From positions 5,666,001 to 5,730,000 of the forward strand of contig JARFJB010002472.1 of NCBI GenBank assembly GCA_036346205.1: a stretch of DNA of 64,000 nucleotides, given 5' to 3'. Numbering within the stretch: the first letter of the stretch is position 1; each line of letters begins with the position of its first letter. The notes below the pieces were generated by a model, which was given only the letters and a program-made list of their open reading frames with translations, did no database searches and was not told the origin of the DNA. Below are positions 13,864 to 23,734 of the stretch, in pieces. The position numbers and the translations under genes were made by a program. Source of the DNA: Vesta saturnalis. Its lineage: Eukaryota; Arthropoda; Insecta; Coleoptera; Lampyridae.

Positions 13864-15216
13864 TTACTGTATTTTTTGTTATTTATTTAAAAAAAAAATA
13901 TTACAAATTTTCGATTACGAATTAGAGCTAATTATTTTTATTTATATTTATTTGTTTCTTTTCATTTATACTTTAGATTGTGGATCTAGAGATTAAAAAT
14001 TTATTAAAGATAGTTGGAAAAGTGTATTAGAGCAATGGCTTATTCCAATAAAAATTGTTTTATCCACATGAGATAGTCTTGTGAGCAATTTCATTAATGG
14101 TGAGCTAAAGGTGAATTTTTGTTGTTTGTGTAAATCAGATCGTCATGGATCATTTAATAAATATAATAAAAATCCGAGACCAAGCACTATAATATTTCTA
14201 TCGTGTCTAGACTACAAGAGATACCAGGTTTTCAAAAAAATTACTTACGGAAACTGGATTCCTAACAACAGAATTCATAACAACACCACATTATATACTG
14301 TTGAAAAATGCCAGAATATTAGTCAACCCTCCTAGCAAGAGAATGTGAATTGGATAAATCTACAACAGCATATAATACAAACAACTAAAGTAATATAATG
14401 ATTAAATAATGACTATGCAGAACCTCTTACAAGCATTTTTGTATCCAAGCACCAGTCAGTATGATGAAGATTTCATCTTGCTCCTTTCTGAATTTCTAAA
14501 TTCAGTTTTTGCAAGATTATTTATTAGTTGGAAAATTTTATACTTCTTTTCTTACACTTCTTCAATTACTTTTATACAATGCTTTCTACTCGTATAGAAT
14601 ATAAGCGGAGTGATAATTAACTCATACGGAACTACCACTCAATAATATTCTTATCACAATTGCAATTTTTATTCGTACCTAACGTTGTAATCTACGATAC
14701 TATAAAAATAAATTACGGCATAAATGTATTACAGGATTTTATAGATTATTTCAATTCTTTCATTAAAAGTTAAAGTTAATTTCAAACCAAAATAAATACA
14801 TCCAGTAACGCCACTGGTTTTGTTAGTTACCTTGAAATTAAATAAATTAACCCCACTTTACGTACAGTTAATGATGTTATACTAAGTATTTATGTTACTA
14901 TTTCGTATATAAACATAACTTAAAAAAAGATAAAAACAATCTAGAACGTTGGAACTACTTAAATCAATGACGTGCAGCGGTTTTTTCGCAGGATTACCTA
15001 TATGAAATTGTATGTTATTAACAGAAGTTGTGAAGAATAAGTGAATGGTATAGATACATGTATGCGGGTTTTAACCTAGTGGCAATCGAGGCTTTATTAA
15101 CCACTTAATTGTCAATAAAACTTTCCACTTCATTTTTTTTTAAAGCCAAATTACCACCCGCACATATTCTAATGGTGGTATAGATATGATACACCACAAG
15201 TAAAAATAGCTAAAAT
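13864..15216. other. No recognised feature; left flank of the Polinton
   Basis: AT-rich DNA with small unsupported frames (for example 14081-14335, containing CCLCKSDRHG, not recognised). Nothing indicates a gene. Confidence 0.4.
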
Positions 15217-15776
15217 ATAGTGAGTAGAATAGCCACCCCACTTCTAACGCACTGTACTACTATACCTTTTCCGCGAGTGTTTTTGCTCAAGGTCAAGGTC
15301 ATTATACACATTGCATACATCGAAGTATATTCGTCAATGTCATCATATTGTCCACGTCTAAGTACATGATTTTCAAAGTCAAGGTCGTTCACAACGCCTA
15401 CCTCAAGGTCATCGTACACATTACCTGCGTACACGGTCACTTTACCTACGTCAAGATTTTCAAGGGGCCCGCTGTACACGCTGCCTGTGTATATTCTTCA
15501 AGGTATAGGGACTCACATTCCCCACGTCGAATTCAACGGTTTTCAAGGTCATCATATACATTGCCTACATCAAAGTATATTCCTCAAGGTCATTGAAGTA
15601 ACCAGATTTGAAAAAAGTTATTAGAAAGGTCATTTAGATTGGTTTTCAGGCCAAGGTCATATAGGGGGGTTCTAATCGGCTTTGTATAGGATTTACATTA
15701 CAAGGTCAAGTGAGTTTTATCGTCGTGCACGTACGCATCCCTCGCTTCAAGGTCACTCATTCTCTCAAGGTCAAAT

Positions 15777-15963
15777 TGGAAAGCTAAAAATAGGAATTCC
15801 AAAGTAATCATGAAATTCTTATGGTGTAGTCAAGGTCAAAATTGGAAAGCTAAAAATAGAAATTGCAAAAGTAATCATTATATTCTTATGGTGTCATCAG
15901 GTCAAAATTGGAAAGCTAAAAATAGAAATTGCAAAAGTAATCATTATATTCTTATGGCGTCAT
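15777..15963 (+). repeat. Tandem repeat of about 68 bp in left TIR
   Basis: Nearly three copies of a unit containing 'ggaaagctaaaaatagaaat' and 'aagtaatcattatattctta'. The same array appears inverted at about 24290-24480 in the right TIR, so it predates the insertion. Confidence 0.8.
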
Positions 15964-16067
15964 GTTACATTTCTTACAAATCTAAAAATAAAATTTTCAA
16001 GATCAAAGATTATTGACCTGCAGTAGTATCATATTACATTTCTTAGAAATCTAAAATTTTTCAAGGT

Positions 16068-16247
16068 CACAGGAAACGAGAAGAGTGCTAGGTTGTATGT
16101 GCTAATAAGTAGATCAAGGTCAATAGTCTAAACTAAAAGTAGCTCAAGGTGGGTATTTAACAAGTTGCGATAGGTACTCAAGGACACATTTTTCTTGAAT
16201 AAACTGCAGCGAGCTGTATGTGTGTGTGTGTGTGTCTGTGTGTGTGT

Positions 16248-16280
<33 letters not shown>

Positions 16281-16700
16281 TCTGTGTGTGCTGAGATGTC
16301 AGTTAGCAAACGTGGAATTAGCAGGATCAACAGGAAACGAGAAGAGTGCTAGGTTGTTGTATATTCTAATAAGTAGATCAAGGTCAAGGTCAATAGTCTA
16401 AACCAAAAGTAGCTCAAGGTGGGTATTTAACAAGTTGCGATAAGTACTCAAGGACACATTTTTCTTGTATTAACTGCAGCGAGCTGTATGTGTGTGTATG
16501 TGTGTGCTGAGATCAGTCAGTTAGCAAACATGGAATTAGCAGGGTCAACAGGAAACGAGAAGAGTGCTAGGTTGTTGTATATGCTAATAAGTAGATCAAG
16601 GTCAAGGTCAATAGTCTAAACTAAAAGTAGCTCAAGGTGAGGTATTTAACAAGTTGCGATAGGTACTAAAGGACACATTTTTCCTCTATAAACTTCAGCG
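16068..16700 (+). promoter_or_regulatory. Triplicated TIR promoter block
   Basis: A unit beginning 'caggaaacgagaagagtgct' occurs at about 16070, 16330 and 16550. Each contains TCAAGGTCA once or twice in tandem, 'gtatttaacaagttgcgata', a TATA-like or (A/T)TAAAC stretch before CTGCAGCGAGC or CTTCAGCG, TG repeats and, in the first two copies, GAGATCAGTCAG or similar plus the 'tggaattagcagg' start of the right-hand gene. The right TIR has only one such unit. The third copy has TATAAAC at 16687-16693, 38 bp ahead of the ATG at 16731. Confidence 0.6.
16213..16290. repeat. (TG)n microsatellite in TIR promoter block
   Basis: A TG repeat with a few TC/AG interruptions. A shorter version is present at 16488-16507 and an inverted one near 24060 in the right TIR. 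Confidence 0.9.
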
Positions 16701-16730
16701 TGTGCTTAGAAATTTTGAGGAAGTAAAGTC

Positions 16731-16882
16731 ATGCAAGCAGCAATAAAATCATTTCTGGAACGATCCAAACTCAGAAGTTCACCAAAGTATATGGATGCCT
16801 TACGTCATTGTGGTAACAGTATGAATAATAATTTAACATTTTGTTGTTGGTTCCATCAAAAGAGTGATGGTAGTAGTAGTAG

Positions 16883-16914
<32 letters not shown>

Positions 16915-17078
16915 CTAGTAGTAGTAGTAGTAAAAATGAAGAGAAACAAGATAAAGATTATTGTTCTCCTAACACTGACCGGCCTCAAAATAAGGATAAA
17001 GTGTATAAACAAGCGGCGAATGAATACTTAACCGATTGTACTTATTATAAACCATTGAACGATACTCATCATGCATAA
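16731..17078 (+). CDS. Polinton ORF with poly-serine tract, unknown function
   Basis: A 115-codon ORF is the first gene after the left TIR, with a TATA-like TATAAAC 38 bp upstream. Residues 1-46 form an ordered-looking segment (MQAAIKSFLERSKLRSSPKY, then two Cys). Residues about 50-67 are almost all Ser, encoded by an (AGT)n trinucleotide run at 16870-16932. The C-terminus is polar and ends HHA. Only 3 nt separate its stop from the next start, which suggests co-transcription or a former fusion. I do not recognise the family. The open frame may be fortuitously intact. Confidence 0.5.
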
Positions 17079-17081
17079 CAT

Positions 17082-17613
17082 ATGGAAATTGGATACAGTA
17101 CACACCTCAATCTTGCACCAGTAGCGCGTATGGGGTGTGGCAAGTGTGATCAAGACAATAATGTAGTGTTGGATAAGAAGGAATGGAATGAGTTTTTAAG
17201 ATTCATATGTAGAATTACAATTTTTCCGATCCCACAAAGTTGAAAACAAAATTGATTGGTCAAATGTAAACGAAGGAGATATAATCTATGATCAACATTA
17301 TGAATCTCTATCTACCAATCTTGGTATTTATTACAATTGGGAATTGATTAAAGGATATGACAGAATCTTGAAAACTGTTATGATAGAAAACTACAATAGT
17401 CGTTCCTGCCCATTCAACGCCCATAATGTAGAAGAACTATTCAATTTAAAGCATATAATAAGCTATATATTGGAATTTCTTGAATCTTACAATCTGGTGT
17501 GTTTTTATGAAAAGCTTATACAGCAAGCTGTTGACTACCGTCGTTTTCGTGAGAAAGAATTTTATGGTAGTGACGATGACATTTATACAGACATTGATGA
17601 TTATAAATTATAA
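17082..17613 (+). pseudogene. Unrecognised Polinton protein, one frameshift
   Basis: It starts MEIGYSTHLNLAPVARMGCG with a CGKC pair at about residue 20, then runs 'VLDKKEWNEFLRFICR' before a one-base frameshift near 17215. The second frame stays open to 17613. It is rich in aromatic and acidic residues and ends with a DDDIYTDIDDYKL-type acidic tail. Length without the shift is about 177 codons. The CGKC pair could hold a metal or a disulfide, but that is inference. Its place between the TIR and the minor-capsid genes suggests an element-specific accessory or structural protein. I do not recognise the family. Confidence 0.5.
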
Positions 17614-17740
17614 TATTAAATCACACAACACTGTATGTTTAATGGAAATATTGTATTATCGTCCTGCTTATCTAATGTATAGCATTTACTAAATAAAGAA
17701 ATAACTATGATTTGTTTTGCTTCATCCATCTAGTTAAACA

Positions 17741-18546
17741 ATGTTAGGTAGGAAGCGAAAGAGTGCAGGAGGTGGTTCAGTGAATACTCTAATCTATAAA
17801 TTTCCGCTTGAATTGCATTTACCTGGTTACCGGTATTGCGGTCCTGGTTCAAAATTAGAGAAACGACTCGCACGCGGTGATCCCGATATTAATCAGTTAG
17901 ATGCTCAGTTCAAACTTCAGGATATGAGTTACAGAGGCTACCGAGATTTAGAAAGTAGACATAAAGCAGATACAATTTTACAAAAAAAAGCTTTGGGGGC
18001 GCCTTAAATCATCAGACGCAACGTTAGGTAAACGAACTACAGCATTAGCACTCAGTACCATCAGGAAATAAAAAGAAAATTAGGAATGGGGTGTAAACGT
18101 CAAACTAATCTGAAGAAGAAAAAGGAGAATGGAGGAAATTTACGAAAATCAATAGCTAAAAAAATTAAACCTAACGGAAATTTCACAGACACAATAAGGT
18201 CAGTACTTTTAGTGGCAAAACGTGTGGTAAAAAGTTAGGGGGAAATAAAAACATGAAAGTTCCTAGAGTAAATCACATACCTAAACAAGGAGGGATTTTA
18301 CTATTTATTATTCCGTTATTCGCTGGATTATCAGCAATCGGTGCATTAGCTGGCGGTGCATCGGGAATTGCCACAGCAGTAAATGAAGCTAAAAATGCTA
18401 AAAAAAATTGCAAGAAGAGACATCGCGCCATAATCGTATGATGGAATCTATCGCTATAGGCACCATGAAAGGTGGCGGTGCACTTTATCTAAAACCATAT
18501 AAATCTGGTGGTGGTGCGTTATACCTAAAACCGTTTCCAAAAAACT
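17741..18546 (+). pseudogene. PLA2-like / minor capsid protein region
   Basis: The first ORF (17741-18007) has a basic N-terminus (GRKRKSAGGG, a possible nuclear localisation signal). Then come LPGYRYCGPG and LEKRLARGDP, resembling the Ca-binding loop and following helix of parvovirus-type phospholipase A2 domains found in capsid proteins. In that family a His-Asp pair follows; here the site reads LQDMSY, so the catalytic His is Gln. After frameshifts near 18000 and 18065 come a Lys-rich stretch, a hydrophobic Gly/Ala-rich segment (IPLFAGLSAIGALAGG, about 18310-18360), and at 18438-18546 two copies of GGGALYLKP. In related elements these parts lie in virion proteins that act in endosome or membrane escape; that role is by family, not shown here. 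Multiple breaks make it non-functional. Confidence 0.6.
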
Positions 18547-18868
18547 GAATAGATTACCCGAAAGACCGTTAACAGATATTGATTTAAAGATATACACCAA
18601 AAATGTACCCTACTTTGGGTATATTTTTGTGAGAGATAGCATGCCTAAATTACCACGGAAAGATGAATCCGGAATTATTAACTTAGATAGCCAAAGCGGG
18701 CCAGGTACACATTGGGTTTGCTATAAAAAACATGGTAAAAAGGTACGGTATTACGATAGTATCGGTAATCTTCCACCACCAATCGAAGTACTAAAATTTA
18801 TTATGATTACAACCAAGATGCCTGTAATTTTTATATAAATAATCGATACAACATCAAATTTTCTCAGT
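18547..18868 (+). pseudogene. Polinton cysteine protease (adenain/ULP1-like), truncated
   Basis: A frame entered near 18542 (LNRLPERPLTDIDL) leads to VRDSMPKLPRKDESG, INLDSQ, GTHWVCY and VRYYDSIGNLPPP. GTHW carries the expected catalytic His and the YDS block the acidic residue of the adenovirus-type maturation protease. After a further frameshift near 18800 the sequence ends at 18868 without the expected Cys block (a Cys followed by G-H), so the nucleophile is lost. Such proteases cut capsid proteins during virion maturation. The order next to the minor capsid gene fits the Polinton arrangement. Confidence 0.7.
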
Positions 18869-18869
18869 T

Positions 18870-19515
18870 ATGTCAGTAACATTCAGTTTAGAAGGTATCG
18901 GAAACACAGCTAGCTACAATTTCTATCCACCGATAGAGTTGATTTGATGGAGAAATACGTTGTTGAATTGGTCGGATTTTACGGCTGCAACAGCATTAGA
19001 AAGATTTACACAGGCAACGATAGATTTTATTTTAGAACAAATCGATCTCATTTGCAAGTGATTAATATTCCACACGGTGCACATGAGTTAGATGAAATTA
19101 ACGAATATCTAAAATCTAAGATACCTACAGAAAAGTTTAGCATCAGAGGAAACAACAATACACTTAAATGTGAGATAAACAGTTGGTAGCATGCTAGGGT
19201 TTGAGTCTAAAATATTAGAACCAAATATTGTTCATACTTAAACACACCAATCTACACGTAGAGTGTAACATTATAAAAGGATCTTATCGAAACGGGAAAC
19301 CTGCTAAAGTATTATATGAGATTGATGTTTCAGTTCCACCAGGTTATCGTCTAAATAAAACTCCCAGTAATACGCAATATTTATAAGTAAACACCGACAT
19401 AATTAGTAATATAACGATTAATTTACCTAATCAAAAGGGTAAATTAATAGACCTTGGTGAAAGTGAACCATTTACAGTACGCTTAGAACTAAAAGAACGT
19501 GGGTCTGAGAATTAA
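18870..19515 (+). pseudogene. Polinton structural protein (penton/minor capsid candidate)
   Basis: The ATG at 18870 (MSVTFSLEGIGN) follows directly after the protease remnant. A stop and frameshift near 18942 lead to the open stretch 18944-19189 (EKYVVELVGFYGCNSIRKIY...). Further breaks near 19240 and at a TAA near 19384 precede the true stop at 19513-19515. The length (about 215 codons) and the position between protease and major capsid genes match the single-jelly-roll penton-type protein of Polintons. I recognise this from order more than from motifs. Its end overlaps the next ORF by 17 bp. Confidence 0.5.
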
Positions 19516-19702
19516 ACAAGGAGCAATTCCACAATTCAAAAATTCATATAAAAGACATCCCTACAGTAAGTCATTAACTAGCCATCAACCTTTATTGGAG
19601 TTAACATCTGCAGAGAAAAACTTTTTAACGTCAATTGGTTTAAAAGTTCTCAGCGACAATGGTCGAATCATTAAACGTATTTCAAAACGTACATTTTGGT
19701 GA
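19499..19702 (+). CDS. Small unrecognised Polinton ORF
   Basis: A 67-codon frame opens with GTG at 19499 inside the end of the upstream gene and overlaps the major capsid start at 19659 by 44 bp. It reads GLRIKQGAIPQFKNSYKRHP and later LTSAEKNFLTSIGLKVL. It is basic and short and I do not recognise it. It could be the remaining C-terminus of a longer protein, or a small overlapping gene. Overlap on both sides favours a real compact arrangement. Confidence 0.4.
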   Translation: MGLRIKQGAIPQFKNSYKRHPYSKSLTSHQPLLELTSAEKNFLTSIGLKVLSDNGRIIKRISKRTFW

Positions 19703-20855
19703 TACTATAATTCAATCGTATATTCACACCTATCTTCCGTATGGATCTTCCAAATATGGGCCTTCCGAGGAAATACGCATGTTAATTCAAATGTAATTAC
19801 GGCTACGTACGATAGTTTTCTGTACACCCAACGTAAACTTGTGCTCAAAAATGGAGATGAAGGAAAAGCATGCAACTTAACCAACAATTTTCCCAACTTT
19901 CATTTCGAAAAAATTCGTTGAGTTAGGCGGTCAAAGAGTGGATGTTAGCAGAAATCCACGCATAACATCCGCACTTAAGGGACATATTTCTTATACGGCA
20001 AACAAGAGCAAAGCACTAAACCATTTGGGGTGGTTACCAAAGAACAAAGAACCATTACAAGTAGAATTAGATGCGGAAAATGGAAAAAAATCTTTTACAG
20101 TATGCATACCATTAAATCACATATTTGGAATAATGGAGGATTATCGTCAAATTATCGTGAATATGCGTCAAGAGTTGATTTTAATTCGATCTAGAAACGA
20201 TACAAACTGCTACTATGGTGAAGGTGATGCGGAAATAACCTGAAATAAAATTCAATGGAAGGTACCACACTTAACACTCAGTGACACTGCGAAACTTGAC
20301 TTGTTTGAAGGAATCAATAAGAATTCTATTATTACTGTCCCATTTCGGCAATGGGAGTTATATGAATTACCTGCTTTAAAACAAGCAACATCAGACAGGC
20401 CAATAAAAGCGTCAACGCAACTGGAAAAACAACGTTGGATAATTGTTGCATTCCAACAAGGTGAAAGGTATACAAAGTCGGCAAGAGCAAGAAATTTTGA
20501 TCACGTTTTCATCAGAAACCTTAAAGTACATCTGAATTCTGAGTATTATCCATATGAACCAATGCAATTGAACATTAGTGCTAACCAATACATACTCGCC
20601 TTTCCCAATTTTTTGAAATTCTGATGTGATTACTATGGTGAAGATGATAAAGATACATTATTCGACTACACCGAATTTAAATCATGTCCAGTATTTGCAA
20701 TGGACTGCTCTAAACAAAATGAATCCTTAAAAAACTCCATAGTGGACATAAAATTGGAAATGGAATCTCTAACACCTTTCGATAATGGAATCGTTGTCTA
20801 TGGTCTTATTCTCCATGACGCTATTGTAGAGTACAGCGCACTCACTGCGAAGTGA
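19659..20855 (+). pseudogene. Polinton major capsid protein (double jelly roll)
   Basis: It is about 398 codons from the ATG at 19659 (MVESLNVFQNVHFGDTI) to the TGA at 20853. The frame is the same at both ends. Two compensating frameshifts lie between about 19785 and 19905, plus TGA stops at 20241 and 20622. Blocks recognised from the Pfam-type double jelly-roll domain of arthropod Polintons include YLPYGSSKYG, ELGGQRVDV, WKVPHLTLSD, RQWELYELP, STQLEKQRW, EYYPYEPMQLN, and near the end PVFAMDCSKQNE and LILHDAIVEY. It would form the hexon-like shell of a virion. The breaks exclude function. Confidence 0.75.
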
Positions 20856-20939
20856 AAAAGTTATAGTTATTGTAATAACGTCTAGTATATAAATAGAGAT
20901 GTAATTATTCGTTTAGTTCTATTTCAACCACCAGCAAAG

Positions 20940-21571
20940 ATGAAAGTAGTTGCTCAGAAACAACTTCCAATAATAAAATAATAGTATACGCAGCATTATA
21001 TGCGGTCCATCCAGTAGCGGTAAAACAAACGAAATGATCAACCTGCTTACCGAGAAAAATAGTTTGAAAGTTAAGCATGTATAAGTGTACTCTAAGTCAT
21101 TGAATCAAAACAAGTACAAACTTTTACAGGAAATCTTACTTCCAATGAAGGACATAGGCTATTTTACCTTCAGTGATAATCAGGATGTGATTGAGCCTAA
21201 TTGTGCAAAGTCAAACTCTATTTTTATCTTCGATGATATAGCTTGTGAAAAGCAAAATAACATAAGGGCATATTTTTCTATGGGTAGACATAACGATATT
21301 GACTGTTTCTGTTTGGGTCAAACTCACAGTAAAATTACGAAAGCAATTAATTCATGACAATGCAAAACTAATTATATTATTTGAGCAAGATGAATTAAAC
21401 CTAAAACATGTGTATGAGGATCATATAAGTCCCATCATAAGCATGGAATTGTTTCGGGACATGTGTTCAAAGTGTTGGGCAGATCCGTTCGGTTTCATGG
21501 TCATAAACAAGGATGCTGAGGTTAATAATGGTCGCTATAGGAAAAGATTTGATGAATATCTAATACCTTAA
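20940..21571 (+). pseudogene. Polinton genome-packaging ATPase (FtsK/HerA type)
   Basis: The ATG at 20940 is followed by a frameshift near 20975, then the P-loop GPSSSGKT (21003-21026) and Walker B IFIFDDIACE (about 21218-21247). CFCLGQTHSKI carries the downstream Gln motif typical of A32-like packaging ATPases. A TAA interrupts the frame at 21082, and another frameshift sits near 21355. The last segment (DNAKLIILFEQDELNLKHVY, then FGFMVINKD) continues to 21571. About 210 codons is normal for this family. It would drive DNA into the capsid and follows the capsid gene as usual in Polintons. Confidence 0.8.
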
Positions 21572-21786
21572 ACTGCTCCGCTCAGTTGAGCTTTTCTGTG
21601 GGAAACGGCTACCTGTTTTTGAGAAACAGGTACCGGTTTTGAACTGTTTTAAGGTTTGATGAATATATAATATCTTAAACTTCTTTCGGTAGTTTAGTAG
21701 TAGTTACTGATCCGCTTAGATATTAACAGCTACCTGTTTAGTGTAAACAGCTATCTGTTTGAAGTAAACCGGTACCTGTTTTACTA
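21548..21786 (+). repeat. Direct duplication and ACCTGTTT repeats
   Basis: 'gatttgatgaatatctaatacctta' at 21548, the end of the ATPase gene, recurs with changes at 21653. Between and after the copies, CTACCTGTTT / AAACAGGTACC motifs recur in both orientations (for example near 21609, 21625, 21731 and 21770), so the intergenic DNA can form small hairpins. Confidence 0.7.
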
Positions 21787-21788
21787 CA

Positions 21789-22865
21789 ATGGATAACAAG
21801 CAGATGATGTTAAAGAAAAAAATTATTCAAGGTCGTAAAATAATACGGCATAAATACAAATTGCACAGATTAATAATGAACGAACAGTTGAACATACCTA
21901 TAAGCCTCTAATAGAACCTCTAACGGAAATAGTAAATTAAATCGATCCATCTAAAATGAGCCCTTTGACGTTAAACCCAAAAATTACCCCTGTTCATACT
22001 TCCAAGAAAACATACTACTACTCTCATTAGCCCGCTAGTTCAAAAGATTCCGGGTGATAAGTGTGTTACTGCCCCTACTAGTCCGATAGTTCAAAGGACT
22101 CCTGATTTCACTGATGATAAGGGTGCTACTACCTCCACTATCCCGCTAGCTCAGCTACCGTTTTTTCAAAAAAATCCTCCTCCAGGTCTTCGTACACCAT
22201 CATTCTTAAATACATCTATCGTGGGAGAGATTAATACTGAACAAGAAGAGAAAGAAGAACCTCTTAGTGTCACAGATGATCCTCATAATTTTAGAAGAAT
22301 TTCTCGATCAGTACAATGAATTACCTCGTATATATGTTGAACGTATTATGAAAGATCATGAGGGAACTATTGATCATAAGCATGGAGTCCACTATAAGAT
22401 TAAAACAGACAAATGGACAATTGGTAATACTCCCGTAACAATTAAAGGATATGATATAATTATTAAAGGTGTAACGTATAAAGGGACTCGGGGTTTATAT
22501 GATCTGTTTATTATAAGTGAACCCGATTTAAATCTAGTAAATTCAAACGATAGAAAAGATTATAGAAGTATTTTAGAAGCTACGATTTTTGAACGCGGGA
22601 TTATGATGAAGGTAGACAAATTCGGGGAAACCGCAGCAAAAAGTATAAAAAACTAATCAAACCCTTGCTACCATCATCACCCACAACTAAAGGAGGTGAA
22701 GCTATATTTTTTAACAAACAGACCGATTAAATATAAGTATTGGAATGATATACATGAACTACTTCGCGATCTAGAGGTGTCGTAAATGATATAATATCAA
22801 TTGTAGAAGAACTATACGAAGATGGATCATTAACCAATCATCCGTTTTTTAAACAGTATAAATGA
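21789..22865 (+). pseudogene. DUF8207-like Polinton protein
   Basis: It opens MDNKQMMLKKKIIQGRKIIR at 21789. A disordered Pro/Thr-rich part follows, with a roughly 60-bp tandem repeat (about 22030-22150). The conserved domain is in the 22267-22656 frame: VHYKIKTDKWTIGNTPVTIK, GYDIIIKGVTYKGTRGLYDL. This is the pattern I associate with DUF8207 proteins encoded by arthropod Polintons. The C-terminal part (YWNDIHELLRDL, then NDIISIVEELYEDGSL) continues in shifted frames to the stop at 22863. Its function is unknown; position beside the ATPase suggests a virion or packaging role. At least four breaks. Confidence 0.6.
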
Positions 22866-22897
22866 GAATGAATTGACTTCGACATATCACAACTAAA

Positions 22898-23083
22898 ATG
22901 CCCCTTGACAAATTTGGACGATCGCATGTCCAGTATCAATTCAATAAATTAACCCCTCAGTTTAAACTGATCGAAGATAATCAATTTGATATCGAGAATA
23001 AGAGACTCAGCAATGTTGCCAATCCCATAGATCCTCAAGATGTCATCACTAAGCAATACTATTTATCACCAGGTTCAATATGA
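22898..23083 (+). CDS. Short fibre-like Polinton ORF
   Basis: It has 61 codons: MPLDKFGRSHVQYQFNKLTP, then an ANPIDPQDVITKQYYL block near the C-terminus. A 'DVxTKxYxx' pattern like this is common just before trimerising fibre or tail-spike regions, so it may be the N-terminal anchor of a spike whose distal part was lost, or a short form. It is the last plus-strand gene, 33 bp after the preceding stop, and its frame is intact. Confidence 0.5.
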   Translation: MPLDKFGRSHVQYQFNKLTPQFKLIEDNQFDIENKRLSNVANPIDPQDVITKQYYLSPGSI

Positions 23084-23734
23084 AAGTCTCTTTATAGTGC
23101 TCACTTTCGTTTTCTTGTATTACTCAGCATTCAATTAGAATAAAAAAAACTTTTGGTAAATTACATCGTAATTTTATAAACAATAAAAAAAAGTAATAAT
23201 TTTATTTCGATTTTACAAACATATCAGTACATGTAGATGCACATTTATTAGTTTAATGAAATTACTCTGCTTTTTTATCGTAACACACTAAGTTGTTACT
23301 CAAAAATTGTAAGTTTTGGCATATATATTAAACAAATTAGCCCGCAAAATGTAGCACTATCAAAATTTTTTTTACGTTGTACTTTTCTGTAATTTTTTTG
23401 TTTAGGCAACAAAACTATTACAACTATCACTGCTGTATTTCTTTTTATTTAAAGTTACATAATATAAAATTACACATCATCATTAAATATAAAAAAAATA
23501 TGATTTATTTACTCTTTAAAAGCGTCTTTCTTTTAACTTTCCCTTTTTCCATTCATTCTATCCATTTTCTAGATTTAAAATATCTAACACAAAAAAAACA
23601 TAGTTATTAATATTTTCTTTATTTAGTGAAAATGTTATACATTAGATAATACAATATTTTTTCATGCAGTGTCAATTAATATTGTATTTTGCAGCAATGC
23701 ATAATTTACGTATGATGGGGATGTAGCGCCACTG
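23084..23734. other. Polinton gene-free segment
   Basis: Very AT-rich with several AATAAA-type signals (for example near 23140 and 23183) that could end the plus-strand transcripts. No coding region is recognised. This is where the convergent plus and minus transcription units meet. Confidence 0.5.

Larger units (their letters stand above)
15223..16545 (+). repeat. Left terminal inverted repeat of the Polinton
   Basis: It is inverted relative to 24033-25015 over the whole length; for example 'accccacttctaac' at 15235 matches 'gttagaagtggggt' near 24990-25003. It is longer than the right TIR because of internal tandem growth. It is studded with TCAAGGTCA (about 14 exact copies by eye, for example near 15288, 15294, 15403, 15542, 15586, 15756, 15770, 15830, 16061, 16113, 16379 and 16597). 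Confidence 0.85.

Noticed and set aside
15777..15963. CRISPR-like spaced repeats
   Set aside because: The units are full tandem copies without unique spacers, and the genome is clearly eukaryotic.
16195..16401. CVCVCV-rich ORF
   Set aside because: It is a translation of the (TG)n run in the TIR.
19659..20855. Possible TGA readthrough or stop reassignment in the capsid gene
   Set aside because: Two of the stops are TGA, but there is also a compensating frameshift pair and neighbouring genes carry TAA stops and frameshifts, so decay explains it better.
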